From positions 1-36,039 of the forward strand of contig NZ_PVNK01000145.1 in assembly GCF_002994615.1 (NCBI RefSeq): 36,039 nt of DNA, written 5' to 3'. The translations under genes were made by a program, and so were the position numbers. Shown here in pieces: positions 8,998 to 19,636 of this stretch (the first letter of the stretch is position 1; every line of letters starts with the position of its first letter). This DNA is from Enhygromyxa salina. Lineage in GTDB: Bacteria; Myxococcota_A; Polyangia; Nannocystales; Nannocystaceae. Under the pieces are notes generated by a model. The model made no database searches, had not been told where the DNA came from, and saw nothing but the letters and a program-made list of their open reading frames with translations.

Positions 8998-9735
8998 TCA
9001 GGGCTTACGATCGGCGCGCTGCTCGGACAACATGAGCTCGAGGTGGGCGCTCGCGGGCGCGGCCATGACCTCGGCGGGGGAGCCCTCCTGGATCAGCTTG
9101 CCGCCCTCGATGACCAGGAGGCGATCGGCGAGCGCGAGGGCGTCGGCGAGCTCGTGGGTGACGACCAGGCTGACGCCCGAGAACGCGCGCAGGGTCTCGC
9201 GCAGGACCTCGCGGGCCTCGAGCTTGCTGAACGCGTCGAGGGCGACGAAGGGCTCGTCGAGCAGGAGCATGCGCGGCTCGACGATCAGCGCGCGGGCCAG
9301 GGCGACGCGCTGGGCCTGGCCGCCCGAGAGCTGGGCGGGGCGGCGGTCCGCGAGCTCGGCGATCGCAAAGCGCTCGAGCCAGGTCCGGGCCCGGGCCCGG
9401 GCGCTGCGCTTGTCGAGCCCCCGGGCGCGCGGGCCGTAGGCGACGTTGTCGAGGGCGCTGAGGTGCTCGAAGAGCGCGAGGCCCTGAAACAGGACGCCGA
9501 CGTCGCGGGCCTGCGGCGGCAGGCGCACGCGGGTTGCGACGCGCTCGAGCAGGCGCCCGTCGAGCACGATCTCGCCGCGCCGCAGCGGGTGGAGCCCGGC
9601 GATCGCCCCGAGCACCGTCGACTTCCCGGCGCCGTTGGGCCCGACGAGCGCGAGGACCTCGCCGGTCGGAGCGGAGAACGCGACGTCGAGGTCGAAGCCC
9701 CCGAGCCGGACGTGGATGTCGGCGCGCAGGCTCAT
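8998..9735 (-). CDS. modC: ModC-like ABC transporter ATP-binding protein
   Basis: The 245-residue product is the ATPase of a molybdate/sulfate-class importer. Walker A is GPNGAGKS near residue 33, the signature is LSGGQAQRVALARAL, Walker B is RMLLLDEP, and the switch histidine lies in VTHE. It ends soon after the nucleotide-binding domain and lacks the C-terminal TOBE/molybdate-binding domain of classical ModC, so substrate identity rests mostly on the ModB partner. The ATG at 9735 overlaps the TGA of modB (ATGA). No periplasmic binding protein gene is present in the window. Confidence 0.82.
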   Translation of the reverse strand: MSLRADIHVRLGGFDLDVAFSAPTGEVLALVGPNGAGKSTVLGAIAGLHPLRRGEIVLDGRLLERVATRVRLPPQARDVGVLFQGLALFEHLSALDNVAYGPRARGLDKRSARARARTWLERFAIAELADRRPAQLSGGQAQRVALARALIVEPRMLLLDEPFVALDAFSKLEAREVLRETLRAFSGVSLVVTHELADALALADRLLVIEGGKLIQEGSPAEVMAAPASAHLELMLSEQRADRKP

Positions 9736-10559
9736 CGGCGCAGGCTCCCGCGCAGCGCGATGAGGATCGCCAGCGAGACGCCGAGCAAGATCAGCGAGAG
9801 CACGAGGGCGCCGTCGTGATCGCTCTGCAGCGCCTCGTAGACCGCCAGCGGCATGGTCTGGGTCCGGCCCTGAAAATTACCTGCGAAGGTGATCGTCGCG
9901 CCGAACTCGCCGAGGGCCCGGGCCCAGCACAGCGCGAGCCCGGCCAGGATCGAGGGCCGGATCGCGGGCAGCGTCACGGTCCACAAGATCCGCAAGCGGG
10001 TGGCGCCGAGGGTCGCGGCGGCGTCTTCGAGGCGGTGGTCGAGGTTCTCGAGCGCGGCCTCGCAGCTGAGGATCAAAAATGGCGCGGCCACGAAGGTCGC
10101 GGCCAAGATCGCCCCGCCGGTCGAGAACGCGAGCTCGATCCCGAGGCGCTCGAGCAGCGGCCCGAGCAGCCCGCGACGCCCGAGCGCGGCGAGGAGCGCG
10201 ACCCCGGCCACGACCGGCGGCAGGACCATCGGCAGGGTCAGCAGCGCCCGGACCAGGGCCCGCCCGGGGAAGCGGTAGCGGGCCAGGACCCACGCGCAGG
10301 GGAAGCCGATGACCAGGGCCAAGAGCACGGCCGCGAGCGAGACGACCAGCGACAGGCGCAGGGCCTCGAGCACCGCCGGGCGGGTCAGCAGCGCGCCGAG
10401 CTCGGCGACCGGCGCCCGCGAGATCAGGCCCAGGAGCGGGACCACGAACAAGACCAGGCCGAGCAGCGCGAGCGGGAACAACAGGTAGTGACCCCAGCCC
10501 TCTCCCCTCGGGTCCGGGCGCGGATCTCGGCCCGGTCCGGCTGTGCTCGCGTCGCTCAT
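9732..10559 (-). CDS. modB: ModB-like molybdate ABC transporter permease
   Basis: The 275-residue product has about six membrane helices. The cytoplasmic coupling motif ATLGATRLRILWTVTLPAIR and ARALGEFGATITFAGN are typical of ModB/CysT-type permeases, and the latter segment is strongly conserved among molybdate and tungstate permeases. I start at ATG 10559 (MSDASTAG). The frame continues upstream, but that part overlaps the dinB 3' end and looks like shadow. The stop overlaps modC. The gene follows dinB by 40 bp on the same strand. Confidence 0.85.
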   Translation of the reverse strand: MSDASTAGPGRDPRPDPRGEGWGHYLLFPLALLGLVLFVVPLLGLISRAPVAELGALLTRPAVLEALRLSLVVSLAAVLLALVIGFPCAWVLARYRFPGRALVRALLTLPMVLPPVVAGVALLAALGRRGLLGPLLERLGIELAFSTGGAILAATFVAAPFLILSCEAALENLDHRLEDAAATLGATRLRILWTVTLPAIRPSILAGLALCWARALGEFGATITFAGNFQGRTQTMPLAVYEALQSDHDGALVLSLILLGVSLAILIALRGSLRR

Positions 10560-10599
10560 GGCCCGTGCTCGGCGGAGGATACCCGGAGGCGATCGACAG

Positions 10600-11793
10600 T
10601 CACTCCTCGCCGACGCCGGCGGGAAACAGCGCCTTGTCGCCGAAGCGTCGGCGGACCTCGCTGAGCACGTCCTGGACCACCTCACCCTTGTGCTCGCCGC
10701 CCTCGGCCCCGAGCATGTCGCCGAGCGCGAGCTGCTCGGGCGCGCGACCCTCGGTGAGCTCGCTGACACCCAGCCCCGTCAGCCGAAACCGGCGCCCGCG
10801 CAGGAGCCCCTCGGCGTCGAGCTTGGCGACCAAGGTCCTCGCGGCGGCGAAGATCGCCGGGGTGTCGGCGGACGGCCGGTCGAGGGTGCGCTGCCGGGTC
10901 CAGGTCGTGAACGCGGTGTCGCGCAGCTTGATGTGGACCTTGCGCCCGCGCAGGCCCTTGGCCGCGAGCCGGTCGGCGACTCGGGTGGCCTGGCGCAGGA
11001 GCCAGTCCTCGATCTCGGCCCGGGTCCTGAGGTCGTCATGGAAGGTGTTCTCGTGGCTGATCTGCTTGCGCTCGCGTCCGGGCGTGACCTCGCGCTCGTC
11101 GATCCCGAGGCTGAGGCGATGGAGGTGGAGGCCGTGCTCGCCGAGGTCGCGCTCGAGCGTGGCCGCGCCGAGCTGGGCGATGTCGCCGACGGTCCGCACG
11201 CCGTAGCGGCGCAGGATCTGCTCGGTCCGCGGGCCCACGCCCCACAGCTCGCGCACGGGCAGCGGGGCCAGGAACGCGCGCTCGTGGCCCGGGAGGACCT
11301 CGGTCAGGCCGTCGGGCTTGTCGCGGTCGCTGGCGATCTTGGCGATGAACTTGGTCGCGGCGAGACCGACCGAGCAGGTCAGCGACAGCTCGCTGTGCAC
11401 GGCCGCCCGGATCGCCTCGGCGATCGCCCGGGGGCTGCCGTGGAGCCGCTCGGTCCCGTCTAGATCCAAGAAGGCCTCGTCGATCGACAGGCCCTCGACG
11501 ACCGGGGTGAAGCGGGAGAAGATCTCGAACACGCTGCGCGAGACCTCGACGTAGCGTTCGCGCCGGGGCGGGATCACGACCGCCGAGGGGCACTTGCGCA
11601 GGGCTACGGCCATCGCCTGGGCCGAGTGGCAGCCGAAGCGCCTCGCCTCGTAGGACGCGGCCGCGACCACGCCACGCTTGCCGGGGGAGCCGACGAGCAC
11701 GGGCTTGCCCGCGAGGGCCGGGTTGTCGCGGACCTCGACCGACGCGAAGAAGGCGTCCATGTCGACGTGGGCGATGCGGCGGGGCGGCGCCAT
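10600..11793 (-). CDS. dinB: DNA polymerase IV (Y-family translesion polymerase)
   Basis: The 397-residue product catalyses translesion DNA synthesis. The N-terminal palm motif HVDMDAFFASVE (Asp11, Asp13) and the second catalytic motif SIDEAFLDLDG (Asp105, Glu106) carry the metal-binding residues. The thumb helix-hairpin-helix (ELWGVGPRTEQILRRYGV) and the little-finger region follow, and the length is normal for DinB. No canonical beta-clamp motif was obvious at the C-terminus. The gene starts 34 bp from the divergent STAS-like gene and may be the first gene of a run with modBC. No LexA-type box was recognised in the short upstream gap. Confidence 0.93.
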   Translation of the reverse strand: MAPPRRIAHVDMDAFFASVEVRDNPALAGKPVLVGSPGKRGVVAAASYEARRFGCHSAQAMAVALRKCPSAVVIPPRRERYVEVSRSVFEIFSRFTPVVEGLSIDEAFLDLDGTERLHGSPRAIAEAIRAAVHSELSLTCSVGLAATKFIAKIASDRDKPDGLTEVLPGHERAFLAPLPVRELWGVGPRTEQILRRYGVRTVGDIAQLGAATLERDLGEHGLHLHRLSLGIDEREVTPGRERKQISHENTFHDDLRTRAEIEDWLLRQATRVADRLAAKGLRGRKVHIKLRDTAFTTWTRQRTLDRPSADTPAIFAAARTLVAKLDAEGLLRGRRFRLTGLGVSELTEGRAPEQLALGDMLGAEGGEHKGEVVQDVLSEVRRRFGDKALFPAGVGEE

Positions 11794-11827
11794 GACGAGA
11801 TGATAGGCCAGGGATTAGGATGGGGCC

Positions 11828-12244
11828 GTGTACGAGTTTGACGACAGCCGTCGGCCCTTGGTCGTGGCCCGCATGCGCGGACACGTGGACGCGGCGGAGA
11901 TCGCCCAGCTCCGGGCCGACCTCGACGCGCTCGTCGATCGGCGCGAATCCTTTGCGATCGTGTTCGACTTCGTCGAGATCGAGCTGCCGCCGCGCGCCGA
12001 GGTGATGGGCCTGCTGTCGTGGGCGCGAGAGATGCGGGGCCGCTTCAGTCGCTACTACGACAACGCGACCCCGCGCATCCCGTGCTTCACCGCCTATCAC
12101 ATGCCCTCGATGGTCGGGAACGTGCTGCGCTTCTTCTTGCAGATGCTGCCCTCGAACCGCAGCCAACATGTGATCTGCGCGTCGTATGAAGAGGCCGTCG
12201 AAGCCTGCGAGAACGCCCTCGCGCGGTTCGAGTCCGAGTGCTAG
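11828..12244 (+). CDS. SpoIIAA/STAS-like small protein
   Basis: This 138-residue soluble protein starts at a GTG (11828) followed by YEFDDSRRP. The alternating pattern (VVARMRGHVDAAEIAQLRADLDAL, then FAIVFDFVEIE, here split for length) suggests a mixed alpha/beta fold. It resembles the STAS or SpoIIAA-like group, in which a beta-strand and helix array binds nucleotides or partner proteins, but no phospho-accepting serine motif is clear. The assignment is by fold impression only. The TAG stop is part of a 20-bp CTAG palindrome, and the protein ends in Cys. It is divergent from dinB. Confidence 0.6.
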   Translation: MYEFDDSRRPLVVARMRGHVDAAEIAQLRADLDALVDRRESFAIVFDFVEIELPPRAEVMGLLSWAREMRGRFSRYYDNATPRIPCFTAYHMPSMVGNVLRFFLQMLPSNRSQHVICASYEEAVEACENALARFESEC

Positions 12245-12260
12245 CACCCCGGGCTGCTAG
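12241..12260. repeat. CTAG palindrome overlapping a stop codon
   Basis: CTAGCACCCCGGGCTGCTAG is palindromic except at one paired position and is identical to 19617-19636. Bases 12242-12244 are the stop codon of the upstream gene. See the related perfect copy at 19601-19620. Confidence 0.85.
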
Positions 12261-12333
12261 TCCTAGCAAGTCGAGGTTGGCGCGGTGTGCGTCGGGTGTT
12301 TGTGGGGGTTCGGCGCGCTGCTATGAGTGGCCC

Positions 12334-13116
12334 ATGTCCCCGACTCAAGAGCTTCCGCAGCACGTCCGCTACGCGCGCGAGGGCGCGCTGGCGACGATCA
12401 CCCTCGACCGACCCGAGGCCCGCAACGCCTACAGCGACGAGATGTGCGCGCAGCTCTGCTCGGCCCTCGATCGCGCCGATGTCGACGCCGACGTGCGCTG
12501 CGTGATCCTGACCGGCGCGGGCAAGTCTTTTCATGCGGGCGGCGACATCAAGGCCATGCGCGCGCGCTCGGGCATGTTCGCGGGCGATCCGGCCGAGCTC
12601 CGCGCCCGCTACATGCGCGGGATCCAGGCGGTCCCGCGCCGGATCTCCGAGTTCTCCAAGCCCTTGATCGCCGCGATCAACGGCGCCGCGATCGGTGCGG
12701 GTCTCGATCTGGCCTGCATGTGTGACATCCGAATCGCGCGAGCCGGCGCCAAGCTCGGCTCGACCTTCGTCAAGGTCGGCCTCGTGCCGGGCGACGGCGG
12801 CGCGTACTTCCTGACCCGCGTCGTCGGGTTCTCGCGGGCGCTCGAGCTGTGCTTGACCGGGCGCGTGATCGAGGCCGAAGAGGCCCACGCGATCGGCTTG
12901 GTCCACGAGGTCGTGGCCGCCGAGGAGCTGCTCGAGGTCGCGCGCGCCCGGGCCGAGGCGATCGCCGCGAACCCGCCGGTCGCCGTACAGCTGACCAAGC
13001 GCGCCGCCTACCGCAGCTATCACGCGGATCAGGCGACCGCGCTCGAGCTCGCGGCGAGCTTCCAGGGCATCGCCCAAAACCACGACGACCACGCGCGCGC
13101 GCTGGCGAAACCGTGA
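12334..13116 (+). CDS. Enoyl-CoA hydratase/isomerase (crotonase) superfamily protein
   Basis: The 260-residue product has the crotonase fold and should bind an acyl-CoA thioester. Oxyanion-hole elements are visible in HAGGDI (67-72) and NGAAIGAGLD (116-125). Aligned by eye with rat mitochondrial enoyl-CoA hydratase, the first catalytic Glu is Asp125 and the second falls at Phe145. An extra Asp (Asp154) sits in PGDGG. True hydratase activity is therefore doubtful, and an isomerase or other crotonase reaction is as likely. The start is ATG 12334 (MSPTQELP). The upstream in-frame codons form a poor Ser/Arg-rich extension. No neighbouring beta-oxidation genes are seen. Confidence 0.85.
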   Translation: MSPTQELPQHVRYAREGALATITLDRPEARNAYSDEMCAQLCSALDRADVDADVRCVILTGAGKSFHAGGDIKAMRARSGMFAGDPAELRARYMRGIQAVPRRISEFSKPLIAAINGAAIGAGLDLACMCDIRIARAGAKLGSTFVKVGLVPGDGGAYFLTRVVGFSRALELCLTGRVIEAEEAHAIGLVHEVVAAEELLEVARARAEAIAANPPVAVQLTKRAAYRSYHADQATALELAASFQGIAQNHDDHARALAKP

Positions 13117-13196
13117 CCTTCTTCACTGCTCGCGCTCGCGTTTGACAAAACGAGCGGTCGGTCGCGCGGGTCGTATCGGGCATGCTGCTGAACCTC

Positions 13197-15242
13197 ATGT
13201 CGAGGCAACGAGTCGCCGTTTGGTCCCTGCTGTGTGTCCCTTTGCTCGCGCCTGGGTGCAAGAAGGAGACTCGGGATCCCGACACCGCGTCGAGCGTGAA
13301 GCTCAGCAGCGACGACCCGATCGGTCAGGAGGTCGTCGCCCAGATGGACCTCACGACCGACCCCTGCGTCGACTTTTATCAGTACGCCTGCGGGGGCTGG
13401 ATCGCCAACAACCCGCTGCCCGAAGATAAGCCCCGCTGGGGTCGTGGCTTTGGTGAGCTCGGCGATCGCAACAATGAGATCCTGCGCGAGATCCTCGACG
13501 CCGACACCGGCCGCGCCGGGGCGCTCTACAAGGCCTGCATGGACGAGCCGGCGATCGACGCGGCCGGGGCCACGCCGCTCGCGCCCTACCTGGCCAAGAT
13601 CGAGGCGCTGAAGGTCAGCGACACCGAGGCGCTGTTCGAGCTCGTCGGTGAGCTCGACGCCAGCGTCGGGCTCGGGGCCTTCTTCGACTTCGGGCTCTCG
13701 ATCGACTTCGAGCAGCCGGATCTGCACATCAGCGACCTCGGCCAGGGCGGCACGGGCCTGCCGGGCCCCTCGTTTTATCTCGACGAGGCCAAGGCCAGCC
13801 GCTTCTTGCCCGCCTACGAGGCCCACATCGCGCGGATGCTCGCCTTCGTCGACTACGGCCCCGAAGACGCGGCCGCGGCCGCCAAGCGGATCGTCGCCTT
13901 CGAGACCGAGCTCGCCAGGCTGCAAAAGCCCCCGGAGCAGATGCGCGACCCCGAGACCGTCTACCACCGCTGGGATCGCAAGGGCGTCGAGGACAGGTCC
14001 AAGCTGCCGTGGGCGGCCTACCTCGCGGCCGTCGGCGCGCCCGAGCTCGAGCTGATCAACGTCAGCAACCCCGAGTTCGTCGAGGGCCTCCCGGCGGTCA
14101 TCGGAGCCGCCGACGCGGCCACGATCAAAGACTACCTGCGCTTCAACCTGATCCGCAGCACCGCCAACTTGCTCTCGGCCGAGATCGTCGAGGCCAACTT
14201 TCAATTCGCCGCGGCCCTGACCGGTCAACAGCAGCTCCAGCCGAGGTGGGAGCGCTGCGTCGGGGCGGTCAACAGCTCGGTCGGGGATCTGCTCAGCCAG
14301 CAGTTCGTCGAGCGCAGCTTCGCGGGCGACAGCCGCGAGATCGCCGTCGACATGATCGAGCGGGTCGAGGCCGCGTTCGAGGCCGGGCTGCCCGCGCTGG
14401 CGTGGATGGACGACGCGACCCGCGAGGCCGCGGTCGGCAAGATCGACAAGATCGAGAACAAGATCGGCTACCCCGAGAAGTGGCGGAGCTACGAGGGGCT
14501 CGAGCTCTCGGGCGCCTACTTCACCGACGCGGTCGCGGCGCGGGCCTGGGCCAGCGCCGAGCAGATCGCCAAGGTCGGCCAGCAGGTCGACGAGCAGGAG
14601 TGGCGCTGGCCGGCGTCGATCGTCAACGCCAGCTACAACCCCCTGCAAAACGTCATGAACTTCCCGGCCGGGATCCTCCAGCCGCCCTTCTTCCACCGCG
14701 ACCACCCCAAGGCCATGAACTTCGGGGCCATGGGCATGGTCATGGGCCACGAGCTGACCCACGGCTTCGACGACAGCGGGCGCAAGTTCGACGCCGACGG
14801 GGTCATGCGCGAGTGGTGGGCGCCCGAGGTCGCGGACAGCTTCGAGGTTCAGACCCAGTGTGTGGTCGAGACCTACTCGGCGCTCGAGGTCCAGCCCGGC
14901 GTCCACGTCAAGGGCGAGCTGACCCTCGGTGAGAACATCGCCGACTTTGGCGGGGTCAAGGAGGCCTACATCGCGTACCAGGCCTGGGTCGCCGAGCACG
15001 GGCCCGAGCCCGAGCTGATCGACGGGCTCAGCAACGAGCAGCTGTTCTTCGTCGCCCTGGCCCAGAGCTGGTGCACCGTCAGCACGCCGGAGTTCGACGA
15101 GCTCCTGGTCTCCGTCGACCCCCACTCACCGCCAAAATTCCGCATCAACGTGCCGGCCTCGCACTTCCCGGGCTTCTGGGACGCGTTCTCGTGTAGCGAG
15201 GGCACGCCCATGCACCCCGAGCAAGTCTGCTCGGTCTGGTAG
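13197..15242 (+). CDS. M13 family (neprilysin-like) zinc metallopeptidase, lipoprotein
   Basis: The 681-residue product is a PepO/neprilysin-type oligopeptidase. The zinc site is HELTH (His518, Glu519, His522) followed by GFDD, and the third ligand is Glu579 in GENIADFGG. The substrate-binding motif NASYNP and the N-terminal M13 domain (DPCVDFYQYACGGWI) are both present. It ends in the family-typical CSVW. The signal MSRQRVAVWSLLC...LAPGC has a lipobox, so the enzyme is probably tethered outside the inner membrane. I chose ATG 13197, though an in-frame ATG lies five codons upstream. A strong hairpin follows the stop. Confidence 0.92.
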   Translation: MSRQRVAVWSLLCVPLLAPGCKKETRDPDTASSVKLSSDDPIGQEVVAQMDLTTDPCVDFYQYACGGWIANNPLPEDKPRWGRGFGELGDRNNEILREILDADTGRAGALYKACMDEPAIDAAGATPLAPYLAKIEALKVSDTEALFELVGELDASVGLGAFFDFGLSIDFEQPDLHISDLGQGGTGLPGPSFYLDEAKASRFLPAYEAHIARMLAFVDYGPEDAAAAAKRIVAFETELARLQKPPEQMRDPETVYHRWDRKGVEDRSKLPWAAYLAAVGAPELELINVSNPEFVEGLPAVIGAADAATIKDYLRFNLIRSTANLLSAEIVEANFQFAAALTGQQQLQPRWERCVGAVNSSVGDLLSQQFVERSFAGDSREIAVDMIERVEAAFEAGLPALAWMDDATREAAVGKIDKIENKIGYPEKWRSYEGLELSGAYFTDAVAARAWASAEQIAKVGQQVDEQEWRWPASIVNASYNPLQNVMNFPAGILQPPFFHRDHPKAMNFGAMGMVMGHELTHGFDDSGRKFDADGVMREWWAPEVADSFEVQTQCVVETYSALEVQPGVHVKGELTLGENIADFGGVKEAYIAYQAWVAEHGPEPELIDGLSNEQLFFVALAQSWCTVSTPEFDELLVSVDPHSPPKFRINVPASHFPGFWDAFSCSEGTPMHPEQVCSVW

Positions 15243-15247
15243 GGGGC

Positions 15248-15276
15248 TCGCCCACGCACGGCCGCTGCGTGGGCGA
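15248..15276 (+). terminator. Hairpin terminator after the M13 peptidase gene
   Basis: TCGCCCACGCA (15248-15258) pairs perfectly with TGCGTGGGCGA (15266-15276) around a 7-nt loop, starting 5 nt after the stop. Only CTTC follows, so the U-tract is weak, as is common in high-GC genomes. Confidence 0.65.
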
Positions 15277-15377
15277 CTTCGGCACGCCGTGCCGCGGATC
15301 CGGAGTCCGCCGCTCGCCCGCTGGGTCCGACATCCGCGTGCGATCTGTGTGCTGAACGCGCTACCCTCGCTGGCGAG

Positions 15378-18509
<3,132 letters not shown>

Positions 18510-18566
18510 CAAGTAACGATGAGCTTTGCGGTGACCCCGCGCGTCGCCCCGCCCGGGCCGGTGGCT

Positions 18567-18581
18567 CGACCCTCCGGGTCG
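18567..18581. promoter_or_regulatory. Short inverted repeat upstream of the DUF2378-like gene
   Basis: CGACCC-TCC-GGGTCG lies 19 bp before the proposed GTG start and about 57 bp after the kinase stop. It could be an operator or a weak terminator for the kinase gene. Confidence 0.3.
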
Positions 18582-18600
18582 GCTATGGCAGGCTTTGTCC

Positions 18601-19200
18601 GTGTATCAGCCGGGCCAGAGCCCTTTCCACACCCGCGGGACGACCTACATGGGCATCCGCGACTACGCCGTGAAGCGAGTTCCGGGGGGCATGGCCCAAC
18701 TTGGCGATGCGCTCCCAGATGCTGCATATCGCGCATTCTCCTCGCAGATGTTCGTCGGCATTGGCTGGTATGACGCGCTCCCGATTCGAACGCTGACCGA
18801 GGCGGTGGCCAAGCTAGAGGGGAAGACCTGGGCAGACTCGGTCCGCTCCGGATCGATGGACGTCGCCCGTCGTGACCTCAATATCTTTCGTCGGGTGCTG
18901 TTCAAAGCCGTCAGCCCCGAGCGCGTCGTCGAGCGGCTGCAAGCCGCGACGATGCAACATTTCAACTTTGGTGAGACCGAGATCGTCGAGTCGGAGGTCG
19001 GTCACTCTGCGGCGATCTTTCACGGTGTGCCCGAACCGGTTGGCGAGTGGTTCCTGACCATGCTGCAAGGTTACGCCAGCGTACTGATCACCACGGCAGG
19101 CGGGCATGATCCCGTGATCACCGGCGAGGTGGTGCTGGCCGGACACCGCGATGGTGTCGATCTCGTCGACGTGAACGTCGACTTGCGTTGGAATCGCTAG
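18601..19200 (+). CDS. DUF2378 (TIGR02265)-like protein
   Basis: The roughly 199-residue soluble protein has the layout of the myxobacterial DUF2378 family: IGWYDALPIRTLTEAVAKL, then FKAVSPERVVERLQAA, then a glycine/acidic C-terminal half with VITGEVV and VDVNVDLRW. Family function is unknown; members are abundant and lineage-restricted. I place the start at GTG 18601 with GGCAGG just upstream, but ATG 18649 (MGIRDYAVKRV) is a real alternative. Codon use is noticeably less GC-biased than in neighbouring genes, with ATT, AAA, TTT and CAT codons. The TAG stop begins a CTAGCAGCCCG half palindrome. Confidence 0.65.
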   Translation: MYQPGQSPFHTRGTTYMGIRDYAVKRVPGGMAQLGDALPDAAYRAFSSQMFVGIGWYDALPIRTLTEAVAKLEGKTWADSVRSGSMDVARRDLNIFRRVLFKAVSPERVVERLQAATMQHFNFGETEIVESEVGHSAAIFHGVPEPVGEWFLTMLQGYASVLITTAGGHDPVITGEVVLAGHRDGVDLVDVNVDLRWNR

Positions 19201-19291
19201 CAGCCCGCTGGTACCGCGTGTCCGAAGTCGGCTTCGAGTTTCGCGGCGGGTAGCTTGGGGGCGTTGATGGGGCTGCTAGGGATCCGCGCGA

Positions 19292-19433
19292 GGCCGCAGG
19301 AGGTCCGAGTTCGGGGCGTCGCCTCTCCATCTGGGGTGCAGAAGGCTCTTGGTGCCGTGGCTCCAGGTCGGTCGGGTGGGCGTCGAAGTTGCTTTTCGTA
19401 CGGCGATACCCCGAACTCGGACCTCCTGCGGCC
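19292..19433. repeat. 142-bp inverted-repeat element (MITE-like or structured RNA)
   Basis: The outer 25 bp at 19292-19316 (GGCCGCAGGAGGTCCGAGTT...) are perfectly complementary to 19409-19433. The arms extend to 32 bp (19292-19323 with 19402-19433) with two mismatches. The 78-bp centre has no clear gene. No target-site duplication was recognised. Confidence 0.85.
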
Positions 19434-19504
19434 TTGTTGCGCTCTGCTCTTTGCGGTGGGTGACCCCGCCCCGAAGCGCTGGGCGACATCTCGGCGGGCT
19501 TGCG

Positions 19505-19539
19505 GAGAGGCGAGCGTTTGGGGGGAGCGAGGGGGCTTT
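19505..19539 (+). repeat. Copy of the 35-bp interspersed repeat
   Basis: GAGAGGCGAGCGTTTGGGGG followed by GAGCGAGGGGGCTTT matches the minus-strand copy at 7793-7827, with a few differences. Confidence 0.7.
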
Positions 19540-19600
19540 CGAAAGGCGCCTTGAAGAGCAGAACGAGCGGAGAGGCGAGCGCGCAGCGCTCGAGTCAGGG

Positions 19601-19636
19601 CTAGCAGCCCGGGCTGCTAGCACCCCGGGCTGCTAG
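19601..19636. repeat. Two adjacent CTAG palindromes at the P450 3' end
   Basis: 19601-19620 reads CTAGCAGCCCGGGCTGCTAG, a perfect 20-bp palindrome. It shares CTAG with a second near-palindrome at 19617-19636, identical to 12241-12260. Bases 19633-19635 are the stop codon of the minus-strand P450 gene. Confidence 0.9.

Larger units (their letters stand above)
19201..19632. other. 432-bp non-coding region rich in palindromes and repeats
   Basis: No supported gene lies here. It contains two CTAG half-sites in inverted orientation (19197-19207 and 19270-19279), a long inverted repeat element (19292-19433), an interspersed repeat (19505-19539, with a partial second copy near 19568-19580) and two adjacent CTAG palindromes (19601-19636). 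It separates the DUF2378-like gene from the 3' end of the convergent P450 gene. Confidence 0.75.

Noticed and set aside
10560..10769. N-terminal extension of ModB into the dinB gene
   Set aside because: It would overlap 170 bases of dinB and is Ser/Arg-rich; ATG 10559 gives a normal permease N-terminus.
19255..19636. Small open frames in the repeat-rich intergenic region
   Set aside because: They run through inverted and interspersed repeats on both strands and show no domain or ribosome-binding site.
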